A stretch of 34,378 bases of DNA. It comes from Planctomycetota bacterium (GTDB lineage: Bacteria > Planctomycetota > Phycisphaerae > Phycisphaerales > SM1A02). Made by a program: the position numbers and the translations under genes. Below are positions 1-7,376 of the stretch, one piece after another. The notes under the pieces are model-generated. The model saw only the letters and a list, made by a program, of their open reading frames with translations, did not search any database and was not told where the DNA came from. Position 1 is the first letter of the stretch. Each line of letters begins with the position of its first letter. The stretch is taken from positions 1-34,378 of the forward strand of contig QWPV01000025.1 of the NCBI GenBank assembly GCA_003671055.1. The letters run 5' to 3'.

Positions 1-52
1 CGTGCTCGCTGTGCTCGTGCAACGAAGTCGCGTTGTGCGGTAGAGTCCACGC

Positions 53-1057
53 ATGAACACTCGATTGATCGCGGCCGTTTCACTGCTTGCCACACTTGCA
101 TGCGTGCCATCGTTGTCTTGCAGCGATGGCGCGCCGATCGCATCTGTTCCTGCGCAAGCGCAAGTTGCGAAGCCTCGCATCGGCGTTTCTATTCCAGCCG
201 CGGATCACGGTTGGACTGCTGGCGTGGTGTGGTGGAGTCGTGAGTGCGAGAAATTGCACCCAGAGTGCGAGTGGACTATCGCAACAGCAGAGACACCAGA
301 GAAGCAGATCGCAGACATCGAAACCATGATTGCGAAGGGCGTTGATGGCCTCGTCATTCTCGCAACTGAATCCGCACCAATCACACCTGTTGCCGAAGAA
401 GCGCACTCGCGTGGCATCTTGGTGGTGAATGTTGATCGTGGTTTCCTCAAGCCCGTCGCAGACATCTTTATCGAAGGCGACAACAACGCGTTCGGTCGCA
501 AGAGTGCGGAGTTCATGGTGGAGAAACTCGGCGGCAAGGGCAATGCGAAGGGTGAAATCATCATCCTCGAAGGCATTCCTTGCACAGTGAATACTGATCG
601 CGTGCAAGCAGCCCTCAAAGTCTTCGGCACCGAGAAGGGCATCAAGATCGTCGGTCAACAAGCGGCAAACTGGAATCGTCAGAAGGCACTCGAAGTCACA
701 CAGACGATGCTACAGAAGAACCCCAAGGTCACCGCAATCTGGGCATCTGACGATGACATGGCGCTCGGCGCAGAGCAAGCACTCACCGAAGCAGGCATCG
801 AAGGCGTATGGATCCTCGGCGGCGCAGGCATGAAGGACATCGTGAAGCGCGTGATGGACAAAGATCCAATGTTTCCTGCGGACATCACCTATCCGCCCTC
901 GATGATCGCCACCGGCATGGAACTCGCGTCCACAGTCCTCGTCGGCGGCAAGAAGGCTGAGAAACTGCAGTTCATGCCCAGCCACATGATGATCGACATC
1001 GAACTCATCACCCCAGAAAACGCCAAGCGCTTCTACTTCCCGAAGAGCGTGTACTAA
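53..1057 (+). CDS. Sugar-type ABC transporter substrate-binding protein (exported)
   Basis: This 334-residue protein looks like a periplasmic binding protein of the ribose/xylose type (Peripla_BP_4, LacI-like fold), which would capture a small solute, probably a sugar, outside the inner membrane. Residues 1-25 form a signal peptide with a Cys at about position 23, but the lipobox is weak, so lipoprotein status is uncertain. The mature part starts around KPRIGVSIPAADHGWTAGV. It contains the family pattern of a short VDRGF segment, an IEGDNNAFGRKSAE segment typical of ligand contacts, and an IWASDDDMALGAEQAL segment in the second lobe. The length is normal for the family. The ATG has no obvious Shine-Dalgarno site, and only 52 bases of upstream sequence are visible. 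No permease or ATPase gene follows, so transporter partners would have to lie upstream or elsewhere, or the protein may act as a sensor. The ligand cannot be read from the sequence. Confidence 0.85.
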   Translation: MNTRLIAAVSLLATLACVPSLSCSDGAPIASVPAQAQVAKPRIGVSIPAADHGWTAGVVWWSRECEKLHPECEWTIATAETPEKQIADIETMIAKGVDGLVILATESAPITPVAEEAHSRGILVVNVDRGFLKPVADIFIEGDNNAFGRKSAEFMVEKLGGKGNAKGEIIILEGIPCTVNTDRVQAALKVFGTEKGIKIVGQQAANWNRQKALEVTQTMLQKNPKVTAIWASDDDMALGAEQALTEAGIEGVWILGGAGMKDIVKRVMDKDPMFPADITYPPSMIATGMELASTVLVGGKKAEKLQFMPSHMMIDIELITPENAKRFYFPKSVY

Positions 1058-1107
1058 ACGCATCGCGTCGACAAGAAAACGGAAGTGAGTTTCGAACGGG
1101 ATCTATT

Positions 1108-1155
1108 CACCACCATGTGTCGTCAAGGCGTTCCCCTTGATGGCACATGGTGGTG
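1108..1155 (+). terminator. Two-tier hairpin after the substrate-binding protein gene
   Basis: CACCACCATGTG (1108-1119) pairs perfectly with CACATGGTGGTG (1144-1155). Inside it TCAAGG (1123-1128) pairs with CCTTGA (1135-1140), with a 3+3 internal loop and a CGTTCC loop. The sequence TTGTTTGTC follows, which is only moderately T-rich. It lies 50 bases after the stop codon and probably ends or stabilises the transcript. The rest of the 1058-1246 stretch shows no gene. Confidence 0.6.
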
Positions 1156-1246
1156 GTTGTTTGTCGCGGCACGCCACGCGCAAGAACGTTGCGTGAACGA
1201 ATAGCGCCAGCGTGCCAAGTTAGATGGTCACGCAACGGCACTGCAA

Positions 1247-1320
1247 TAGGGCGGGCCGGATTCGAACCGGCGTCTTATCGATTATGAGTCGACGGCTCTA
1301 GACCGCTGAGCTACCACCCC
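1247..1320 (-). tRNA. tRNA with CAU anticodon (elongator Met or Ile2)
   Basis: The minus strand folds into a full cloverleaf. It has a 7 bp acceptor stem beginning GGGGTGG with a G:U first pair, a GCTC/GAGC D stem, an anticodon stem GTCGA/TCGAT around the loop CTCATAA, and a T arm GCCGG/CCGGC with loop TTCGAAT. The discriminator base is A, and CCA is not encoded. The anticodon is CAU. The anticodon stem lacks the three G:C pairs of an initiator tRNA, so this is either elongator tRNA-Met or the Ile2 tRNA modified by TilS. Sequence alone does not settle this. Confidence 0.93.
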
Positions 1321-1332
1321 AAACCGTGGGCG

Positions 1333-1338
1333 ATTCTA
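1333..1338 (-). promoter_or_regulatory. Possible -10 element for the CAU tRNA
   Basis: On the minus strand TAGAAT lies 12 bases before the first tRNA base. I see no convincing -35 at normal spacing, so this is only a weak candidate. Confidence 0.25.
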
Positions 1339-1384
1339 CCTCGGTTCTGTAAAGCGAAGGGCTGCGCGCCACTTTCGTGGAAAC

Positions 1385-2383
1385 TCAGATTGGCGAGCGC
1401 GCTTTGATCACGCGGAAACTGTGTGGGATCTCTCGTGGAAGTTGTTCGCTTCGCCAGGTGCTGAGTGCTGTCGCGAACGCGTCAACTCTTCCACCGTTGC
1501 TGATGAAGGAGTGGGGGTCGGTGATGGTTGCAGCGAGGAGTTCTTCGCTTGAAGTTTGTGGACCGATGACGGTGACTTGCTCCGCGTTGATTGCGCCGAG
1601 ACCGGTTTTGGGATCGATGATGTGCGCGTAGCGTGTGCCGTTGATCTCGACGAATTGTTCGCTGTCGCCTGATGTTGATGCGCTTTGGCGCAGGAGTTCG
1701 ATTGCTTCGCGAGTGCCGTTTTTCCATTGAATGTCGACGGTCCAAGCGGTGCTACCGATGGGCGCTTCCCCAGCGGCGATGTCTCCTGCGACGCTCACGA
1801 GCGCGCGTGGGCAACCGTGGTTTGCGAGGACGACGACCAACTCTGCTGCGGCGAGACCTTTGCCGATTCCTCCGAGATCGAGCGCTGTTTCTGCGACGAT
1901 CTTCGTCACGGAGCCAATGCCGTTGGATTCGATGTGCTTGAAGTTCACGCGTGCGCGTGCGGCGCGCAACGCTTCGTCGCTTGGCAATGCGAGTGATGCT
2001 CGCGACGCACGCCACAGTGCAACCAGTGGCGCCATCGTTGGATCGAACACGCCGTCGGTCGCGAATGCGACTTCGAGTGCGAGTGCGACAGCGGCGCCAG
2101 TTTCGGGACTGACTGCGATCGACTCTGCGCGTTGCGTGGCGTTAAAGCGTGTGAGTTCGGAGTCGGTTCGCCAATCGCTCCAGAGTTCGTCGAGCGCATC
2201 GATTCTCGCGAACGCTTGCATTGCCGCAGTGCGCGCGACTGCTTCGTCTGGCTCGTCGATGCGCAGTTCCACCTTCACACCCATCGAACGCTGCACGAAA
2301 TAGTGCGGCTCGCGTGATTGTGTTGACGCGACGCATCCTGTGAGCAGGATAGTGAGCGTGGTGATCGAAGCGACAACACGCAT
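1385..2383 (-). CDS. apbE: FAD:protein FMN transferase ApbE, lipoprotein
   Basis: ApbE enzymes attach FMN from FAD to Thr or Ser residues of exported flavoproteins. This 332-residue protein has a signal peptide with lipobox LLTGC, so Cys17 is probably lipidated and the enzyme faces the periplasm. Family motifs are visible in order: DLGGIGKGLAAAE (169-181), VSVAGDI (197-203, where GGD is commoner), ASTSGD (235-240), AHIIDPKTG (263-271) and VDAFATAL (300-307, the metal-binding ADAxxTA-type motif). About 20 residues (279-299) are inserted between the VTVIGP strand and that last motif, which is unusual. It starts 9 bases after the end of msrBA on the same strand, so the two are probably co-transcribed. 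No obvious target flavoprotein such as NqrB/C or RnfG is visible here. Confidence 0.93.
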   Translation of the reverse strand: MRVVASITTLTILLTGCVASTQSREPHYFVQRSMGVKVELRIDEPDEAVARTAAMQAFARIDALDELWSDWRTDSELTRFNATQRAESIAVSPETGAAVALALEVAFATDGVFDPTMAPLVALWRASRASLALPSDEALRAARARVNFKHIESNGIGSVTKIVAETALDLGGIGKGLAAAELVVVLANHGCPRALVSVAGDIAAGEAPIGSTAWTVDIQWKNGTREAIELLRQSASTSGDSEQFVEINGTRYAHIIDPKTGLGAINAEQVTVIGPQTSSEELLAATITDPHSFISNGGRVDAFATALSTWRSEQLPREIPHSFRVIKARSPI

Positions 2384-2392
2384 TCGTGTGTG

Positions 2393-3541
2393 TCAGCGCG
2401 CAGCCGCTGGTGTTGCGGCGCTTTTCGTGATCCACCACGGCTTGCCGATGTGGCACCCGCGTCCGGTGTTCTTCACCAAATAGTCTTGGTGATACTCCTC
2501 CGCGGCGGTGAATGCTTTCGCAGTCTGCACTTCGGTCACTGCCTTGCTCTTGCTCTTTGTCAGTGCAAGCACGTTGTAGTTCGTGATCGCAAGCAGTGCG
2601 GCAGTTTGTTGCGCATCGCTCGTCGTGTAGATCCCGCTTCGATATTGCGTTCCAGTATCTGGTCCCTGCATGTTCAACTGCGTGGGATCGTGCATCTGAA
2701 AGAAGCCTTCGAGCAACCGTGCGTAGCTGATCCGCGTCGGATCGAACACAACCTTCACTGCCTCCGCATGCGGAATGTAACTCGCTGGCCGCGACGCAGC
2801 CGGAACGTTGTCTTGTTGACAGATCTCGTCGTAGGTTGGTGCCGCGCTGCTGCCACCCATGTAGCCGCTTGTTGCGCTGATCACTCCAGGTGCGAGCTGA
2901 AAGTAGTGCTCGACGCCCCAGAAGCAACCGCCCGCGAAATACGCAGTTTCAAAGGTGATTGGCATAGATTCACTTGGGCGAACTTCGCCCTTTTCGTAGA
3001 ACTTCAACGCCGCGCCGTTGAGGCAGAAGCGAAGACCCGTGGGCCTTGGACCGTCGTCGAACACATGCCCAAGATGCGCATTACAACGCGCGCAGTTGAT
3101 TTCGACACGCCTCATTCCCAAGGTGTCGTCTTCAATCTCTGCAACATGTGCCTTGTCAAACGGCTGAAAGAAACTCGGCCATCCGCTGCCTGAGTCGAAC
3201 TTGTGTGCACTCGAAAAGAGTGGCAGTCCGCACACGATGCAGCAGTAGTCGCCCGTCTTCTTGTTGTCGAGAAGCGTGCCGCAGAATGCTTGCTCCGTGC
3301 CAGAGTCTTGCGTGACGCGATACTGTTCGGGCGTGAGCTTCTTCGCGAGTTGCGCGACAACATCGCGAGCGAGCGGTCGGACATCGAAACCAGAGCGGGA
3401 ATATTCGACAGGTGTTGTCGTCACGGGAATCGGAACCTTAGGAGGAGCGGTTGAAGTTGGTGGCGCGCAAGCGATCGCAGAGCCACAGAGAAGGAGCAGC
3501 ATGAGCATATGCATGGTTGTTCTACGGGTGAGAGTTTCCAT
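2393..3541 (-). CDS. msrBA: MsrB-MsrA fusion methionine sulfoxide reductase, exported
   Basis: This bifunctional enzyme reduces both diastereomers of methionine sulfoxide in proteins. From the ATG at 3541 it is 382 residues. A basic n-region and hydrophobic stretch end at Cys25 (GSAIAC), suggesting a lipoprotein or secreted protein. The MsrB domain comes first (about 55-185), with zinc ligands C101/C104 and C150/C153 and catalytic C173 in [11 protein letters not shown]. Cys87 in the GTEQAFCG segment may be the resolving Cys. The MsrA domain follows (about 198-360), with catalytic C206 in GGCFWG. B-before-A is the less familiar order compared with MsrA-MsrB fusions. The frame stays open upstream to 3631, but that extension is translated tRNA-Leu and is rejected. 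No Shine-Dalgarno site is visible, and ATGs at 3514 and 3508 are alternatives. The likely role is repair of oxidised envelope proteins next to apbE. Confidence 0.94.
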   Translation of the reverse strand: METLTRRTTMHMLMLLLLCGSAIACAPPTSTAPPKVPIPVTTTPVEYSRSGFDVRPLARDVVAQLAKKLTPEQYRVTQDSGTEQAFCGTLLDNKKTGDYCCIVCGLPLFSSAHKFDSGSGWPSFFQPFDKAHVAEIEDDTLGMRRVEINCARCNAHLGHVFDDGPRPTGLRFCLNGAALKFYEKGEVRPSESMPITFETAYFAGGCFWGVEHYFQLAPGVISATSGYMGGSSAAPTYDEICQQDNVPAASRPASYIPHAEAVKVVFDPTRISYARLLEGFFQMHDPTQLNMQGPDTGTQYRSGIYTTSDAQQTAALLAITNYNVLALTKSKSKAVTEVQTAKAFTAAEEYHQDYLVKNTGRGCHIGKPWWITKSAATPAAAR

Positions 3542-3553
3542 AGTGGCGCAAAA

Positions 3554-3637
3554 TGGGCTTGGTGGGAGTCGAACCCACACGCTTTTTAGGGCTGCGGATT
3601 TTAAGTCCGCTGCGTCTGCCAGTTTCGCCACAAGCCC
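3554..3637 (-). tRNA. tRNA-Leu (UAA)
   Basis: The minus strand gives an acceptor stem GGGCTTG/CAAGCCC, a class II long variable arm, an anticodon stem GCGGA/TCCGC around loop CTTAAAA (anticodon UAA), and a T arm GTGGG/CCCAC. The discriminator is A, and CCA is not encoded. It lies between gnd and msrBA on the same strand, so it may be processed from a shared transcript. Confidence 0.96.
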
Positions 3638-3660
3638 AAGTGGAAGACTTTATTCTCTCC

Positions 3661-4671
3661 TTAGTCCTTTTTCTCGAGGTGCCCGCCGAATGCGAATCGT
3701 TGGGCGGAGAGCACTTGGTTCGCGAAGTTTCCGTTGCCGCGTGAATTGAACCGCGCGAAGAGCGCTGCAGTGAGGACTGGCGCAGGAACGCCTTCTTCGT
3801 TTGCAGCAGCAAGAGTCCAACGACCTTCGCCAGAATCGCTCACTTTGCCGCCGAATTGTTCGAGTTTCGGATCCGACGCAAGCGCTGCAGCGGTGAGATC
3901 AAGCAGCCACGAACCAACCACGCTGCCTCGGCGCCACACTTGTGTAACCGATGCGAGGTCGATCTCGTACATGTAATGCTCGGGGTTGCGCAGGGGAGCC
4001 GTCTCCGCATCGTTGTCGCGCACATGCTTGCCTGCGTTCGCCCCACGAATGATGTCGAGGCCTTCTGCGTAGGCTTGCATCATGCCGTACTCAATGCCGT
4101 TGTGAACCATCTTGACGAAGTGACCAGCGCCAGCGGGCCCGCAGTGGAGGTAGCCCATCTCTGAGGTGCCCAGTTTGTCTGCGCCAGGAGTGCGATCGAC
4201 GGTGCCCATACCAGGTGCGAGCGTCTTGAACGCGCTGTCCATGCGAGCGACAGCTTCAAGCTCGCCGCCGATCATCATGCAGTAGCCGCGCTCAAGTCCC
4301 CACACGCCGCCGCTCGTGCCGCAATCGACGAAGAAAATTCCGGACTGCGCGAGATTCTTTGCGTGTGCGATATCGTCGATGTAGTAACTGTTGCCGCCAT
4401 CGATGATGCAGTCGCCCTTGCTCAGGTGAGGCACCAAAGCCTTGATCGTTTGATCAACGAACGCAACGGGAAGCATTAACCAAACATGGCGTGGGCCGGT
4501 GAGCTTCGCGCAAACATCGGCGAGGCTTGTGGCAGCGGTAGCGCCTTCACTCGCGAGTGCTTGCACTGCAGAAGCGTTCACATCGAACACCACAACTTGG
4601 TGCCCTCCGCGAAGGAGACGGCGAACCATGTTTGCGCCCATGCGCCCGAGGCCAATCATTGCAATTTGCAT
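3661..4671 (-). CDS. gnd: 6-phosphogluconate dehydrogenase, decarboxylating (short form)
   Basis: This enzyme converts 6-phosphogluconate to ribulose 5-phosphate and CO2 with reduction of NAD(P)+, the oxidative pentose phosphate step in the cytoplasm. The 336-residue protein has an N-terminal Rossmann motif GLGRMG (7-12), the substrate-binding segment GTSGGVWGLERGY (118-130), and the catalytic segment GHFVKMVHNGIEYG (183-196) with Lys187 as the probable general base. It is the short GntZ/YqeC-like form of about 300-340 residues, not the roughly 470-residue form. NAD+ preference is common in short forms but is not proven here. It starts 35 bases after coaB on the same strand, suggesting a shared transcript. 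Confidence 0.93.
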   Translation of the reverse strand: MQIAMIGLGRMGANMVRRLLRGGHQVVVFDVNASAVQALASEGATAATSLADVCAKLTGPRHVWLMLPVAFVDQTIKALVPHLSKGDCIIDGGNSYYIDDIAHAKNLAQSGIFFVDCGTSGGVWGLERGYCMMIGGELEAVARMDSAFKTLAPGMGTVDRTPGADKLGTSEMGYLHCGPAGAGHFVKMVHNGIEYGMMQAYAEGLDIIRGANAGKHVRDNDAETAPLRNPEHYMYEIDLASVTQVWRRGSVVGSWLLDLTAAALASDPKLEQFGGKVSDSGEGRWTLAAANEEGVPAPVLTAALFARFNSRGNGNFANQVLSAQRFAFGGHLEKKD

Positions 4672-4706
4672 AACGGTCTAGGGTAGCGGATTCCGAATAC
4701 TCCGAT

Positions 4707-5420
4707 TCACGCAGACGCGCTCATTTGCGCAACTAACCATGCTGCGAAATCGCGCTTTTCCATCCATCCTGGCGCGAGCATCGTCCCATCGCTCCACAGC
4801 AGAGTTCCGTCGATGCCTGACGCTTCCATCGTTTCGAGTGGATTCGCAACGATTGCATCCACGCCTTTCGAGCGCAACTTTCGGCGTGCGGCCTCGAGCA
4901 TTCCCTCGCGTACTTCAAGAGCAAACGCGACGCGTCGTTGATTGGGACTGGTGATGTCGCCGAGAGCAGCAACCAAATCCGGAACCGGAGTCAACTCAAT
5001 GGTGAGGGGCTCGCTGCCACGACGGAGCTTTCCCGCGTGCTTGCTGCTTGGGCGGAAGTCAGCAACAGCCGCCGACATGATCAAAAGCGTGTGCGATGGC
5101 CATTCGAAGCGCATCAACTCATTCAAGTCTTGTGCAGAGCGAAATCGCTTCACGCAAACGCGCGGATCGATCGCGCCAGCGTTGCACACTGGTCCGAGCA
5201 GGAGCGTGACTTGATGACCCGCTTCGACAAACGCATTCGCGATGGCACAACCCATTTTTCCGCTCGATCGATTGCCGATGAAGCGGACATCATCAATCGG
5301 TTCCTCGGTGGGTCCTGCTGTGACGAGCACACGGAGCGTTATTGGCGGGGATTCGGGCAACATGGCGTGCGAGGGAGTCGACGAGTTTGGATGCTTGCGG
5401 CTGAAGCCGCATGGAGTCAT
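4707..5420 (-). CDS. coaB: Phosphopantothenate-cysteine ligase (stand-alone CoaB domain)
   Basis: CoaB joins cysteine to 4'-phosphopantothenate during coenzyme A synthesis, using a nucleotide-activated intermediate. The 237-residue frame contains the CoaB hallmarks VLVTAGPTEEPIDDVR, FIGNRSSGKMG, SAAVADFRP and the Lys-containing loop HAGKLRRG. It also has an ANPLETM segment where CoaB proteins usually carry an N-x-N type motif. The flavin-dependent CoaC decarboxylase half found in most bacterial CoaBC fusions (about 400 residues) is absent, so a separate coaC is expected elsewhere. Two starts are possible, ATG 5420 and ATG 5363. The domain needs only the second, and neither has a clear Shine-Dalgarno site. 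It is divergent from the first pilus ATPase gene across a 134-base gap that must hold both promoters, but I cannot pick convincing hexamers there. Confidence 0.88.
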   Translation of the reverse strand: MTPCGFSRKHPNSSTPSHAMLPESPPITLRVLVTAGPTEEPIDDVRFIGNRSSGKMGCAIANAFVEAGHQVTLLLGPVCNAGAIDPRVCVKRFRSAQDLNELMRFEWPSHTLLIMSAAVADFRPSSKHAGKLRRGSEPLTIELTPVPDLVAALGDITSPNQRRVAFALEVREGMLEAARRKLRSKGVDAIVANPLETMEASGIDGTLLWSDGTMLAPGWMEKRDFAAWLVAQMSASA

Positions 5421-5554
5421 ACTACGAGGCTCGGCTCAACGTTCCCAATGTGGGGTGTGTTGGGTGCAAAGCGTATCTTTCGCGCGTCTCTCGCGAGGGT
5501 TGTGCTTTCTGACCGAGCGTTTGCAAAGTTTCCCGAATCCACCACCCTCCCCCT

Positions 5555-7318
5555 ATGGCACGCAAGAACAAGAAGAAAATAGGCGAGATCTTGGTCGATT
5601 TCGGTGTCACGACCGCGGACAAGGTCCAGCTTGCTGTTGCGGAAGCGAGTAGGACTGGTAAGCGCACCGGCGAAGCGCTCGTCGAACAATATGGTGTGCT
5701 GGAGATTGACGTTGCGCGCGCACTTGCGGAGCAGTTCGGGCTCGAGTTTCTGAACCTCGCTCGAGCAGAACAAGCAAACCGTATCCAGCGATCGCTCATT
5801 CCTGAAGACATCATCCGCCGCTATCTCGTCCTTCCGATGGAGAAGAAGGGCAACGAACTCACGCTCCTCGTGCACGATCCACTCGATGTGGAGTTCGAGC
5901 AAACGATTTGCTTCCGTCTCGGACTTGATCGATTGCGTATGGCAGTCGGAAGCCGCGAGCAGATTCGCAGCCTTGTCGAGGGCGAGAAGTCATCGTCGAA
6001 GCCGAAGGGCCAGTTGCTCAGCGACTCGCTCGACAAATCTGTGGACAAGTCGGTGGATCGCTCGGTCGATCGTTCGGTCGACAAATCTATTGACGTCGAC
6101 GTGGAAGAAAGTCGCATCGTTCGACTCTGTGATCGCATCATTGTCGAAGCAGTGAATGGTCGCGCGAGCGATATTCACATTGAACCACGCAAGGATGGCG
6201 TGATGTTGCGCTATCGCATCGACGGCATGTGCATCGAGCGCGAGTTCTTTCCAAAATCACTGCAATCCTCGCTCCTTGCGCGCTTCAAGCTCCTTGCGGG
6301 CGTGAACATTTCTGAGCGCCGCATTCCGCAAGACGGTCGCATCAAGAAGATCATCGGCGAGAGCGGCGTAGATTTCCGCGTGTCGGCGTGTCCTGCAGTG
6401 CACGGCGAAAGCATCGTGTTGCGTATTCTTCGTCCAGACAGCGCGCGCATTGGTCTTGTGAACCTCGGCTTCGAGCAAGACAACCTCGATGTCTTCAACA
6501 AGATCATTCGCCGCCCCAACGGCATCTTCCTCGTGACCGGTCCGACTGGTTCCGGAAAGACGACGACGCTGTACTCCGCGCTTGACACGCTCAATCGCCC
6601 CGACAAGAAGATCATCACTGCTGAAGATCCAGTCGAGTACGCGTTCAAGGGCATCAACCAAGTCCAAGTGCGCGAGTCGATTGGGTTGACATTCCCAGCG
6701 GTGCTTCGCTCGATGTTGCGTCAGGCACCGAACATTATTCTCATCGGTGAAATTCGCGATCGTGAAGTCGCGGATATCGCGATTCAAGCAGCGCTCACCG
6801 GTCACTTGGTGTTTTCGACGCTCCACACGAATGACGCGCCGAGCGCGATCACGCGTTTGATTGACATGGGCGTGAAGCCCTTCCTTGTTGCGAGCGCCAT
6901 TCAAGCCGTCATGGGACAGCGACTTGTTCGCATGTTGTGCGTCAAATGCCGCACGCCCGACACGGATCCCGATCCCAAGTTGCTCCGACTCGTGGGCATC
7001 TCTGAAGAGGAACGCTCGCTCGGCAACATCCACAAGGGTGTGGGTTGCCCGAACTGCGATAGCACTGGATACCGCGGTCGAAAAGCGATCTTTGAGCTGA
7101 TGGTCATGAACGCCGAGATTCGCGACCTTGCGTTCGGGCGCTCTAGCGTCTCCAAGATTCGAAATGCGGCGATCCGAGGCGGTATGCGAAGTCTTGTGTT
7201 CGATGGCAAGCGCAAGATCCTCAAGGGCGACACCACGCCGCTTGAAGTCGCGAACTTCGCGCAGATGGATGGATTCGATCCGAACGAGGTTGCTGGTTCG
7301 GGATCCCTTGATGATTGA
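5555..7318 (+). CDS. gspE: GspE/PilB-family assembly ATPase 1
   Basis: This hexameric ATPase family powers pseudopilus or pilus extension from the cytoplasmic face. The 587-residue protein has an N-terminal GspE/MshE-N type domain (about 8-150, starting IGEILVDFGVTTADKV) and then a short repetitive linker (160-180). The ATPase core has Walker A GPTGSGKTT (329-337), a DPVEY Asp box just after it, Walker B IILIGEIRD (394-402) and a His box TGHLVFSTLHTNDAPSA. A zinc finger is formed by C462/C465 and C498/C501, typical of GspE and PilB but absent from PilT. It opens the plus-strand pilus cluster, 58 bases before pilT. A second paralogue lies just beyond pilT. I cannot tell which of the two is the main extension motor. 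Confidence 0.95.
   Translation: MARKNKKKIGEILVDFGVTTADKVQLAVAEASRTGKRTGEALVEQYGVLEIDVARALAEQFGLEFLNLARAEQANRIQRSLIPEDIIRRYLVLPMEKKGNELTLLVHDPLDVEFEQTICFRLGLDRLRMAVGSREQIRSLVEGEKSSSKPKGQLLSDSLDKSVDKSVDRSVDRSVDKSIDVDVEESRIVRLCDRIIVEAVNGRASDIHIEPRKDGVMLRYRIDGMCIEREFFPKSLQSSLLARFKLLAGVNISERRIPQDGRIKKIIGESGVDFRVSACPAVHGESIVLRILRPDSARIGLVNLGFEQDNLDVFNKIIRRPNGIFLVTGPTGSGKTTTLYSALDTLNRPDKKIITAEDPVEYAFKGINQVQVRESIGLTFPAVLRSMLRQAPNIILIGEIRDREVADIAIQAALTGHLVFSTLHTNDAPSAITRLIDMGVKPFLVASAIQAVMGQRLVRMLCVKCRTPDTDPDPKLLRLVGISEEERSLGNIHKGVGCPNCDSTGYRGRKAIFELMVMNAEIRDLAFGRSSVSKIRNAAIRGGMRSLVFDGKRKILKGDTTPLEVANFAQMDGFDPNEVAGSGSLDD
6032..6094 (+). repeat. 12-base in-frame repeat encoding DKSV/DRSV tetrapeptides
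   Basis: Five units of Asp-Lys/Arg-Ser-Val/Ile plus a final Asp occupy residues 160-180 of ATPase 1. They sit between its N-terminal domain and its ATPase core. Units vary at synonymous sites (tct/tcg, gac/gat), so the array is not newly expanded. The second ATPase has no such linker. Confidence 0.85.
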
Positions 7319-7376
7319 AAGCGTTGAGTACCGGAACTCGCATTGAAGCGATAGTTTTCTAGCAAGATAGGTTCAC

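Noticed and set aside
1369-1380. CCAC-TTTC-GTGG hairpin after apbE as a terminator
   Set aside because: Only four base pairs and no T tract, so too weak to call.
3542-3631. N-terminal extension of the msrBA frame up to 3631 (begins [13 protein letters not shown])
   Set aside because: These residues are the translated tRNA-Leu gene, a familiar annotation artefact. The signal peptide starts at 3541 or slightly later.
4938-5582. 214-codon plus-strand frame across coaB and the divergent gap
   Set aside because: It is antisense to the CoaB motifs and runs into the first ATPase gene. No domain is visible.
6032-6094. CRISPR-like or satellite array
   Set aside because: The 12-base repeats have no spacers and are in frame within an ATPase linker.
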